Assembly (NCBI GenBank): GCA_050084985.1
Contig: JBITNC010000001.1
Location: 212,908,001-212,972,000, forward strand
DNA: 64,000 nucleotides
Reading direction: 5' to 3'
From: Nageia nagi
Taxonomy: Eukaryota; Pinophyta
Shown here: piece by piece, positions 1 through 10,228 of the stretch
Layout: each line of letters starts with the position of its first letter
How positions within the stretch are numbered: position 1 is the stretch's first letter
The notes under the pieces: model-generated
Database searches by the model: none
What the model was told of the DNA's origin: nothing
Seen by the model: the letters and a program-made list of their open reading frames with translations, nothing else
Made by a program: the position numbers and the translations under genes

Positions 1-1252
1 ATTTGCATGGTCATATGTATATATGCTTGGAATTGATCCTAACTTAGTAGTGCATAATCTTTGTATAAAGGAGGGTGCAAAACCTATTAAACAAACATTA
101 CAAAAAATGCATCCTACAATTGTCCTAGTTATAAAAGAAGAGTTGTAAAAACTATTGGAAGTTAAGTTTATTCATCCTATTGATTATTTTGATTAGATTT
201 CTAATATGGTACTTGTCAAGAAATCTACTGAGAAGATTCAAATATGCATAGACTTTAGATATCTAAATAAAGAATACCCTAAAGATGACTTTACTCTACC
301 AAACATAGATAATTTAGTCAATTCTATTATAGGATATGAAATGTTGTCACTCATGGATGGGTTTTCAAGATACAACCTAATTAAAGTATCATCATAAGAC
401 TAATATAAAACCATATTCATAACACCTTAGGGAACATTATGTTATAAAGTAATGCCTTTTGGATTGAAAAATACTAGAGCTAACCTATCAAAGAGCCATG
501 ACATACATTTTTCATGATTACATGCATGATATTATAGAGGATTACATCAATGCTGTATAGGTTAAATAAAAAAAATAGGAAGATCATCCCAAAGTACTCA
601 TAAAAATATTTGATTGGTAACTAAAACATAAGATCTAATTGAATCCAAAGAAATTTGTTTTTGGAGTAACATCTAGGAAATTGTTAGGTTTCATCATCTC
701 TAGGTGAGGGAAATTGAAGTAGATACTAACAAGATAAAAGCAATAATAAATATGTTACTCCCCTCAAAAATAAAGTAACTATAAAGCCTACAAGGTAAGT
801 TACAAGCCATAAGGTGCTTCATTTCTTAGTTATCAAAAAAATTTAAACCTTTTAACAAAATCTTAAAGAAAGGGATTACATTTCACTAGGGCAATGAACA
901 ATAAGAAGCTTTTGACAAAATAAAGCACTATCTCCTTTCAAAACTTATTTTAGTACCACCTAAGCTGAGAGAACCATTCCTATTATACATATCCACCATA
1001 GAAATAACCTTAGGAACTAATATTGCACAAAAGAATGAGAATAGTAAAGAATAAGCAATATATTACCTTAGTCAAACTTTTGTTTGCTATAAGATTAAAT
1101 ATATATACTTGGAAAAATTATGCTTAGCAGTAGCATTTATAGCTAAAAAATTAAGACATTACATACTAAACCATACAATTTATGTAATCACCAAAGTAGA
1201 TCCTTTGAAATATATGATGAATAAAACTTATCAAAATACAAGAACATCTAAA
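1..1252 (+). pseudogene. Tat-lineage Ty3/gypsy pol fragment: reverse transcriptase and RNase H
   Basis: In life this polyprotein segment would copy element RNA into DNA. The reading starts inside pol (FAWSY, GIDP, KPIKQ) and runs through the RT signature of the Tat/Athila side of Ty3/gypsy: VLVKK, ICIDFRYLNKEYPKDDF, LPNIDNLV and SLMDGFSRYN (about 1-400). RT then continues through MPFGLKN and an eroded catalytic region (IEDY then INAV where YVDDILV is usual, near 540). RNase H follows: LVPP, LYIS, LAVAFIAKKLRHYIL, VDPLKYMM, SKW (about 940-1,255). At least eight stops and several frame changes break it, mostly TAG or TAA where Gln or Trp is expected. The longest open piece is 206-397. It stops at the first copy of a 753-bp repeat and resumes as integrase C-terminus at 9,849. 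Confidence 0.9.
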
Positions 1253-2005
1253 TGGATTAATTATTGTTAGAAACCTTGTATCCTTTGAAGAGATATATTG
1301 GTTGAGATATTGCATGTGAATGGTTGGTAGCATGTCTTGTTCTTTAAAAGTAAAAGGATGGGATATTATTAGATTTTCTTCATTTAGATCTAAGGGTGGA
1401 AAATTCCAAGTACAAAAATAATTTATGATATTTTCTTTTCTGATGGAACTAGTCACATAATTGTTACTTCTAAGAAAATAAATCATCTCTAAGTAATTAA
1501 GCTATCCTACCTCCTTTTGAATCCCATAAAAAGCTCTTTCTCTTTCTCTTTTAATCCATGTGCATTCTTATATTAAATATAATATCTTATTTTTATAAGG
1601 ATATGTAATTTGTAACTAATTTACAAGGCATATATAAAGTTTTATTACAAAAGACTACTTTTAATGAATGGTAGAATAAAATATGGATTCACGGTGGCCA
1701 TCCTTTGAAAGTTTGTTGGTCCATAATTACTATATTGTAAAATATTTTTTAAACTACACATTTTTGGATCACCCCCATATGACCCTAGCATTTGGTTTAT
1801 TTCTTCTATAAGGCATCACCATATTTGGCATAGAGTTTCTGCAGTGACTTACACTAGAAAAATGTGGGTAAAGGTTACAAAATATGACCAATCACTTGTA
1901 TACATCATTTTATTTTGAAACTAAGCTTGAATTACTTGTATTAAATCTATTATGCATGTATATTGAGGCATTCATGACCTCCACATCAAATGGAAAGACT
2001 CTAAA
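1253..2005. repeat. 753-bp direct repeat, left copy
   Basis: This block begins TGGATTAATT and is repeated at 9,096-9,848 in the same orientation with the same length. The two copies differ by scattered, mainly C/T or G/A changes. Read on the minus strand both copies share a long reading frame with a few stops, including an open stretch at 1,166-1,486 (MIYFLRSNNYVTSS). I do not recognise that protein. The left edge touches the end of Tat RNase H and the right copy touches Tat integrase. The blocks could be LTRs of an element holding the chromovirus, but they lack TG...CA ends and do not abut its primer site or polypurine tract. Confidence 0.8.
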
Positions 2006-3180
2006 GTGGCTCTTATTAGGCCTTCAAACTTCTAATGCTTCCATGATGACATGCAATGCTATTGAAGATTGCAAATTGGATCCTCCTTTATCAAAGGAAG
2101 CATTTAATTTTGTACAATTATTAGATAATTATATGATCTTGAAAAACTATATAGTATCCTACCCTACTCTTTCTCTCACTATTTTCTCATAAGCTTGTTG
2201 AGAAGTATGAGGTTTCAAGCTAGAAACTGACACTCTTTTACGTAGTCCTTCTTCCTTGAAAAGAATTCATCATAGAATCATCAAAATTAGTTGAATAAAA
2301 ACTATAAATAAATAAAATACTAAGGCATATTAAATATTAAAATAAATATATCTAACAATGCCTATGATAATGCAAGGTACTTACAACTTTCCTTGTGTAT
2401 AAGAAATAAATGCTCTTTGCTAAGCTGTTCTCATCGTACAATCTAATCTGCTATTGAAAGTATGCATAAAGGTGATTTTTTGGTCAACATATTTAAAATA
2501 TATTAGACTAAACAACCAATTGAGGATATTATTTAATATCCATGTCTCCCTAAGTTATGTGCATATGGATGTTGAACCATATGGTGGGACTAACTAATAG
2601 TTATGGGTAGGTTAGTACTCATATTCCCTAACAGGTGAGTCAGGTGGGGATAGCAATTAGAAAAACTAATATTACTAGGTGAGGGTAATTAGTAGTCATA
2701 TCACTTGTAGCTACTAGATAAGGATATGATGATTATTCCATAAGAAATGCTACCCACTCATAAGGAAGCTTGCTTAGGACAAGTTAACTGCTCCTATGAG
2801 ATGGAGAGTTATCATCAAGAGATAATGACTAACTTAGTGGAAGTGCAATCTCTCAAGTGATATGGGCCCCAAGTAGAAAACCACTACATCATAATAAAAA
2901 ATCCTATTGCACATGGGACATGGAATAGGAATGGTGAGATTACTTTTGAGGTGTCTTTTCAATAGGGTGAGTGTTGAAAAGTGAACACCAAAAATATTTA
3001 TTATGGTTGGTTACCCTAGGTTCTTGGACAATCTCGCCATGTGAGTTCTAAGCTAGCTAGTAGCATATCAAACTCATGTGGGATCACTTGGTTCATTTGT
3101 AAATCATTTGAGTGCTATAAAAAAATATTTAGATCAAAAATTAGGGCTATGGTTGATGATAATTAGTGGATGCATTACAT
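2006..3180. other. Spacer upstream of the chromovirus primer site; possible 5' LTR remnant
   Basis: The last bases (ending GCATTACA) sit directly before a tRNA-Met primer site, where the 5' LTR of the chromovirus should end. A TATA-like run lies near 3,115. The sequence does not resemble the start of the 3' LTR at 8,040, so either the 5' LTR has been replaced or only non-overlapping parts of two LTRs remain. A short open stretch at 1,884-2,192 crosses from the repeat into this spacer and resembles nothing I know. Confidence 0.4.
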
Positions 3181-3198
3181 TGGTATCAAAGCATCAAG
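3181..3198 (+). other. Primer-binding site, initiator tRNA-Met type
   Basis: TGGTATCAAAGC matches the usual plant TGGTATCAGAGC site with one G-to-A change. It would prime minus-strand cDNA synthesis. It lies 510 bases before the first gag homology, which is a normal leader length, and fixes the plus-strand orientation. Confidence 0.8.
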
Positions 3199-3690
3199 TT
3201 CAAACTCTCAAGCCTATGATCTATGACTCTTTTGCTATAAACATTTAGGAAGTCTATATTGAATATGCATGAGCCTAATAACAATACCATTTGGTTGACT
3301 TAGATTATGGCAATCCCAAGATGTGTAATTAGAACTTTAGGTAACCTATGATAAGGTGCTACAAATAGCCTTCCTATGAATACCAATGCCAGTGTAAACC
3401 AAAGAAATGTTAGAATCTGAAATGCAAATGTTAGGGGGAAAAATGTTAGAAGAATAAAAATGAGGAACACCAATCAGCAAGTTCCTACAAATAATATTGA
3501 AGGTTCTTCTAGCCATTCCAATGAAACTAATAGAGGATAAGCCATCATAAGACTCCAAGAGTAGGTAGTAGAGTAGTAAGAATTGATAAATAACCTATTG
3601 AGTAAAAGAGTTGATCCTCTAAGATAAGAATCTAATCTAATCCTTCCAACTCAAGTAAGATCAAGTGGACTAAATAACCAAATTCAGGTA

Positions 3691-4600
3691 AGGATCAAAC
3701 AAGAACTTGCATCTAATCTAAAGAAAGCTCAAATACCCAAGTTTAATGGAAAGCATGAAGGTGAGCATGCTAAAGTATGGCTAGAGGAGGATAAAACTTA
3801 CTTTTCAATGAAAAATATATTACTAGAAACTAAAATCAAGTGGGCTACCTACAACTTTTAAGATATTGCTCTCAAATGGTGGAATGCCTACAAAGTTGAG
3901 CACAAAATCTATTATTTGAAGTGGCTAGAATTTATGGAAGCATTATATAAGAGATTTATCCCTTAGGCTATTTTGATAAGAAATATGAGAAATATTATAC
4001 TCTTCAACAAGGTTCTATGAGTGTGCAAACCTATCACCAAAATTTTGTTAAGCTTCTTAAGTATGTTCAAAATGATAAAAATCACTTGAAGGTTCATCGA
4101 TTCCTTATAGGGTTGGATTCTAGGATCAATATTATGGTCAATGTATTAAACCCTAAGACATTGGAACAAGCTTATGATCTAGATAAAAGAGAAAAAGGTA
4201 ACTTAGGAATAATAAAAACCCTCATGAATTATGTACCAGATGAAAAAGATAAGGAACCTTTTTGAAGGAATAGAGGTGTTGAGCAATAGGCTCCACACAA
4301 TGGCAATAGAAAGATCAATCCAAATCATAAGGATGGAAATTTTAAAAGGTTTGAGAAGAAATAACCTAGTAATAAGGGTTTCAAAAATAATAGTTTCCAT
4401 AATAAGAATCAACATTTCAAAAGATAGAATCAAAATCATGGGAATGGGAATCATGGAATTAGGGACCCAAACCCCAATTTTCATGAGAAAAGAAATAACC
4501 AATATGTACATAAGGATAATAATTTAGAGAAAAAGAAAGCTCCATGGGATGGATGTTAGAACTATGGTGGAGCACACTATGTAAATTAATGCCTTTTGAA
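3691..4600 (+). pseudogene. Chromovirus gag (capsid and zinc knuckle), broken
   Basis: Gag would form the virus-like particle. The capsid domain is readable: IPKFNGKHEG, VWLEE, YFSMKN, IKWATYNF, ALKWWNAY, LEFMEALYKRFIP, then after a frame change SVQTYHQNFVKLLKYV and LIGLDSRI (open 4,017-4,265). Asn/Lys-rich linker sequence follows. A damaged CCHC knuckle reads C-stop-N-Y-GGAHYVN-stop-C at about 4,553-4,591: its second Cys has become Tyr. TAG stops sit where Gln is expected. Confidence 0.85.
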
Positions 4601-7600
4601 GATAGACCCATCAAAGGACCATTAAATTTTTGCAAGGACTATATTAGGGTAAGCTTGAGGATAAGCTACACCTCTTCAAATATTAGGTAAAATTGTTGGC
4701 AAATTTTTTAAATTTTTGGTAGATTATGGTGCAATAGATAGTTTCATTTAAAATTCTTTAGTTAAAGACATGATTAAGGCACCAAAATTTCTAACAAATG
4801 GATGGCAAGTAGTGTTTAGGTCTAGTCAAAAGTGTTATATCAAACAATGTTTTAGGAATGTTGAGATTGAGTTACCCAAGGGATTTATTAAGTGGGATTT
4901 ATATGTGGTTCCTTTATCTTATGATATTATCCTAGGGATGGATTAGTTAATGGCACATAAGGCCTTGATTAATTTTCAAGAGAGATGGATGGAATATATC
5001 AATTTATCTCAAAATTGAGATATGGTGTTTAGTGATTAAGGACCATTTGAACCTTACTTGGTCATAACCATACAAATGAGAAGAACTATTAGCAAAAAGG
5101 AAATAATCTTTGCAGTTAAGGTTAAAAAAGTAGAAGAAGAGGATAAAGAGGTAGAAATGTTAAACAAATATCCTATGTTGAGAAAGTATAAGGATGCATT
5201 TCCTAAAGAATTACCAAGTCTAACCCCAAAATGAGAATTTGACTTCTTGATATATCTAGTGCCAAGATTTGAACCTATCTCTAGAACTCCCTATAGAATG
5301 AACACCATTGAGATGTAGGAGTTAAAAGTACAGTTGCAAGATCTTTTGGAGAAAGGATTGATAAAGCTTAGTGTATCACCTTAGGGTGTTCCTATATTAT
5401 TTATCAAAAAGAAGGATGGAATAATGAGATTATGTATTGACTATAGGATGTTGAACAAGGTAACCATCAAGAATAGGTATCCTCTACCTAGAATCAATGA
5501 CTTGTTTGACCAGCTCAAAGATGTTTGTATCTTTTCTAAGATAGATTTGAGATCAGGTTATCATCAATTGAGGATAAAAGAATTAGATCCCTATAAAATA
5601 GCCTTCATAACTTGGTATGGACATTATGAGTTTATGGTATTACTATTTATATTAATGAATTATCTTATAGCATTCATGAATCTGATGAACAATATTTATC
5701 GAGAATACTTAGAAAAATTTGTGCTAGTCTTTTTAGATGATATCCTCATATACTCAAGGAATGAAGAGAAGCATAACCATCATTTGAGATTAGCCATAAA
5801 AGGTTTGAGATGACATTAGATATATGGTAAATTATCTAAGTGTAATTTTTATATTTCTCACATTCAGTATTTAGGTCACATTATATCTACCAAAGGAATA
5901 TCAGTTGACCCTAAAAAGGTAGAAGTAATAATGGATTGGCCTTCACCAACAAATTTGATCAAGGTAATAAGTTTAATGGAATTAGCTAGATATTATAGAA
6001 GATTTGTTAAGGAGTTTTCAAAGATAAAAAATCTTATTACCAATCTACAAAAGAAAAATAAAATGTTTAAGTGGACAAATAAGTGTGAAAAAGCTTTTAC
6101 AACTTTGAAAAAAAAGGTTTACCTTTACACTAGTTCTCATTATCCCTATCCCACACATTGACTTTGTAGTGTGTACAGATGCATAATTAGAAGGTTTGGG
6201 TGGAGTACTATCACAAAATATAAATCTCATAACATATGATTCCATAAATTTAAAACTTCATGAGGAATTATGCTACACATGATCTTGAGCTAGTAGTTGT
6301 AGTGCATGCACTAAATATGTGGAGACATTACTTGTTAGGAAAGCCTTTCAGATTAGAAATAGATCATCAAAGTTTGAAATACTTATTCACTCAACCTAAT
6401 TTAAATTCTAGACAAATATGATGGATGGAATTCCTCACTAAATATGATTTTGGTATTGAGTATATAAAGGGTAAAGAAAATAAGGTGGTAGATGCATTAA
6501 GTCGAAGAAGACATGTAAATGCCATGATAAGAAGTTAGTTCAACTTGTTTGATCAAGTGATAATATTAAAATAAGAGGATTCATACTATAAATATATTAA
6601 GGAAATAATGGAAAAAGATAATTATTCATCACAAGACTTTGCTAAAAATAATGGGATGTTGTATTTTAGAGATAGATTAATCATTCCAAAAAAAGAAGAT
6701 TTAAGAAATTTAATTCTATAAGAAGCCCATCGTATCCCATATGCAACACATACAAGAGGTACAAAGATGCAAGAAGACTTAAAAAATAATTTCTACTAAG
6801 ATGGAATGAAGATTGATATAGCAAAATTTGTGGCAAGATGCTTGGAAGTTAGAATGTGAAAGCAAAACATCAACATCTGGGTGGATATTTGTATCCCCAT
6901 GATATTTTGACATAAAAATGGCTAGTGATTTTAATGGATTTCATAATTGGTTTGTTGAAAATTAGATTTCATCATGACTTCATATTGGTTATGGTTGATA
7001 AGTTAACCAAGGTTACTCATTTTATACCTAGTAACACCATAAATGATGCCCTTATAGTAGCTAATAAGTTTTCACATGAAATTTTTAGATTACATGGATT
7101 TCCTAAAGTGATAATCTCAGATAAGGATTCTAAATTCACTATAGTATTTTGGAAATCATTACATAAGTCATTGGGTAAAAAGTTAAATATGAGCTTAGCT
7201 TATCATCCAAAAATAGATGGGTAGACAAAACATGTGAATAGAGTCCTTAAGGACATGCTTAGAATGTATTACATGGAACAAAAGACCAAATGGGAAGATT
7301 ATCTTTATTTGGTTGAGTTTGCATACAATAATGGCTATCATTCATCTTTAGTAATGGTTCCTTTTGAAGCATTGTATGGAATGAGTTGCAAAAATATTTT
7401 AACATGGGATAATCAAGAGGATCAGGTGATGATCTAATTGAAAATTCTAAAGCAAATGGAGGAGTAGCTCAAGTCCATTCAATGAAAGTTGAAAGAAGCT
7501 ACAGATTGATAAAAGAGTTATGCCAATCTTAAAATAACTCCTCAAGAATTTACCAAGGGTCATAAGGTATTTTTATGAGTTTTACCCATGAAAAGTGCCA

Positions 7601-7943
7601 TAAAGTCAACTAAATTAGATCCTCAATTTGTTGGTCCTTTTAAAATTATAGAAAAGAAGAGTCCAATAGCCTACAAATTTGCCTTGCCACCAAGTTTGTC
7701 TAAAATACATTATGTCTTTCATGTCTCCTTGTTATGAAAATATGTTGCTAAACCTTCTTAGGTTTTGAATATATTTGATTGCAAATGTTGGACCCTCATG
7801 CCATTGAAGTACTCTCTATCAAGATCTTAGCTTTTAGGAATAGGAAGCTAAGAAATAGAGAAATTAATGAATGTCTAGTTCAATGGGATAAATACTCTAA
7901 GTCATCTTCTACATGGGAAGATATGACTACTATGAAAAGATAA
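4601..7943 (+). pseudogene. Chromovirus pol: protease, RT, RNase H, integrase, chromodomain
   Basis: Protease: FLVDYGAIDSFI at about 4,712-4,747, where the Ser of the usual DSGA is Tyr. [41 protein letters not shown] and catalytic [10 protein letters not shown] (longest open piece 5,424-5,813). The connection and RNase H follow, with [18 protein letters not shown] and VVDALSRR to about 6,520. Integrase: the zinc-binding His/Cys region is worn (EAHRIPYATHTRGTKM), and the core reads MDFIIGL, VDKLTKVTHFIP, IISDKDSKFT and LAYHPK (6,925-7,224). The GPY-type end reads LDPQFVGPFKI and VFHVSLL. The chromodomain at 7,811-7,938 (LRNREINECLVQWD, then TWED) would guide insertion to marked chromatin. Stops are mostly TAG. 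Confidence 0.9.
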
Positions 7944-8030
7944 TTTACATATTTATTTGTTTAAATAAGTCTATGAAACATTTATAAGTTTATGTTTATA
8001 TGTAATAACATAGGGGACTATGTTCTTTTT

Positions 8031-8039
8031 AAGGGGAGG
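8031..8039 (+). other. Polypurine tract of the chromovirus
   Basis: AAGGGGAGG lies directly before the 3' LTR start and follows the chromodomain by about 90 bases. It would prime plus-strand DNA synthesis. Confidence 0.75.
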
Positions 8040-9095
8040 TGTATGTCACAACCCACCTCAAGACATTGTTTGACCTTGAGGACCATTGAGGATTTCAATG
8101 AATTATGTTTGCATAATACTATGGTATTGATAAGTTTGATAGGTGAATATGTATCATTTGTGACAATTTGATGCTAGATTTGAGATGTTTTGACATAAGT
8201 CATAGAGTGGAGAAGCAACCTAAAGACCCTATGGACCAAAGATGAATTAGTGATAGGAAAAAAAGGATAAGAGGAGGAAATGATTGGCATTGATTTGCTA
8301 ACACACCCTTTGAAAATCATAAATCATGTAGATGCATGTAGAATAATTATTATGATTATTGATTTTTTGATAAAAATATGTTTACAAAACTATGTGGATT
8401 AACCTTACTCTACAAGATGAGGTGATCATTGTAGGTAAAGATGTGCTTTACCTTGTTTGGTATTTTGAATGTCAAATTTTTAAATAAAGGAAAAAAGGGA
8501 ATATACCTTTAGTTAAATTTGAAAATTATTAAAAGGTTAGAAAAATAAATTTAATAGGGTAAAAGTTGAATATAATTGTCCATATTATTGTCACATAGGG
8601 CTAATAGTAAAAACACTATTAGATAGAGACTAAAGTCTCCTTATAGTATGACATGATATTTAATAGCTAGGAAAATAATAGAGTAATGACCCTACTTAAT
8701 TTTGTATTTTTTTGTTAAGTGTGGATAAGAGTTGGCACTAAATTTTGAACTAATGAAAAATATTCCAAAGTATTAAATGCCATTACCATCATCTCCAACT
8801 TTAAGCAAACCTAACCCAAAATTATTAAGGGTGTGAGAGATGTCCATTTGGAATTATTTGAAACCCTTTAGCTATAAATAAAGGAGTAGATCATTGGAAA
8901 AATACAAACAAAAAATACTTATCTATCTCTTGCTATTTTCATTTTGTTTTGGTTATTCTCAAGCTTGGATTATGTAAAGAAAAGAAGTCTCTCTTCCTTC
9001 TCCAAGTCAAGGTGCATTCTTTGCATTTCTTATATGCCTAAGCTAAAATAGTTAATTTTGATATATTTTATGAATTGTATTTGATAAAGTTTCAT
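8040..9095 (+). repeat. Chromovirus 3' LTR, right end missing
   Basis: Begins TGTATGTCACAACCC right after the polypurine tract, a start typical of chromoviral LTRs. A promoter-like TATA element (CTATAAATAA) sits at 8,872-8,881, with an expected transcript start shortly after. No TG...CA end is seen before the second 753-bp repeat cuts in at 9,096, so the LTR is probably truncated. No matching 5' LTR was found. Confidence 0.65.
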
Positions 9096-9848
9096 TGGAT
9101 TAATTATTGTTAGAAGCCTTGTATCCTTTGAAGAGACATATTGGTTGAGATGTTGCATGTGAATGGTTGGTAGCATGTCTTGTTATTTAAAAGTAAAAGG
9201 ATGGGATCTTATTAGATTTTCTTAATTTAGATCTAAGGGTGGAAAATTCCAAGTATAAAAATACTTTATGATATTTTCTTTTTTGATGGAACTAGTCACA
9301 TAATTGTTACTTCTAAGAAAATAAATCATCTCTAAGTAATTAAGCTATCCTACCTCCTTTTGAATCTCATAAAAAGGTCTTTCTCTTTCTATTTTAATCC
9401 ATGCACATTCTTGTATTAAATAAAGCATATTATTTTTACAAGGATATGTAATTTGTAACTAATTTACAAGGCATATATAAAGTTTTGTTGCAAAATACTA
9501 CTTTTAATGAATGGTAGAATAAAATATGGATTCACGATGGCTATCCTTTGAAAGTTTGTTGGTCCATAATTACTATATTGTAAAATATTTTTCAAACTAT
9601 GCATTTTTAGATCACCCCCATATGGCCCCAAAATTTGGTTTATTTCTTCTATAAGGCATCACCATATATATCATAGAGTTTTTGTAGTGACTTATGCTAG
9701 AAAAATGTGGGTAAAGGTTAACAAATCTGACCAGTCACTTGTATAAATCCTTCTATTTTGAAACTAAGCTTGAGTACCTTGCCTTAAATCTATCATACAT
9801 GTCTATTGAGGCATTCATGGCCTCCATATCATATTGAAAGACTCCAAA
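9096..9848. repeat. 753-bp direct repeat, right copy
   Basis: Same orientation and length as 1,253-2,005. Its right end merges with Tat integrase sequence: LQIPSL can be read from 9,842. The minus-strand frame seen in the left copy is present here too (for example DMEAMNASIDMYDRFKARYS) with a few stops. The shared frame suggests that the repeat once coded for a protein; I cannot name it. Confidence 0.8.
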
Positions 9849-10228
9849 TTCCCTCTTTATGAATTGCCTTACAAGATTATATCATAGATGAAGCAAATCA
9901 TCAAACAAGATTAGATCAATTGATACTTCTAGATGAAAGAAGAGTTAATGCTTTAGAACATCTACAAACCTATAAAAATCATATTAAACAAGCTATTGAT
10001 AAAAGAGTCAAAATTTATGAATTTAATATAGGGGATATAATTTTAAAAGAAAAGCAAAATACTTCTCAAATGGAATGATAACTTTATGACAAGTTTGCTC
10101 CTAATTGGTTAAGACCCTTTATAAATAAAAGAAAGTTTGGATTTGGAGCTTATCATTTAGTTGATATGTAAGGTAATGAAGAGCACGAACCTATAAAAAT
10201 AACACATATTCATCCTTTCCATAGTTAA
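9849..10228 (+). pseudogene. Tat-lineage integrase C-terminus
   Basis: The translation gives the standard end of Tat-type pol: DEANHQTRLDQL, LDERRVNALEHLQTY, IKQAIDKRVKIYEFNIGDII, APNWLRPF, FGFGAYHLVDM and THIHPFHS, then a stop at about 10,226. This is the polyprotein tail that ends the RT/RNase H fragment at 1-1,252. The integrase zinc finger and catalytic core that should lie between are absent, so a simple insertion does not explain the gap; a deletion must have gone with it. Confidence 0.88.

Larger units (their letters stand above)
3181..9095 (+). mobile_element. Decayed chromovirus (Ty3/gypsy with chromodomain)
   Basis: Order on the plus strand: primer site (3,181), gag (3,691), zinc knuckle, protease, RT, RNase H, integrase, chromodomain (to 7,943), polypurine tract (8,031-8,039) and the first part of a 3' LTR (8,040-9,095). 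The chromodomain at the integrase end places it among chromoviruses, probably the Tekay/Del side. It lies between the two 753-bp repeats and within the broken Tat pol. All frames carry stops, so it is long inactive. Confidence 0.85.

Noticed and set aside
4203-4511. Minus-strand hydrophobic frame of 102 codons and its plus-strand partner at 4,231-4,527.
   Set aside because: Both are out-of-frame readings of the Asn/Lys-rich gag linker of the chromovirus.
1248-9848. CTAAA (1,248-1,252) and CCAAA (9,844-9,848) as a target duplication around the 753-bp repeats.
   Set aside because: The same CTAAA also follows the left repeat at 2,001-2,005, so it is part of the repeat, and the missing Tat pol segment rules out a simple insertion.
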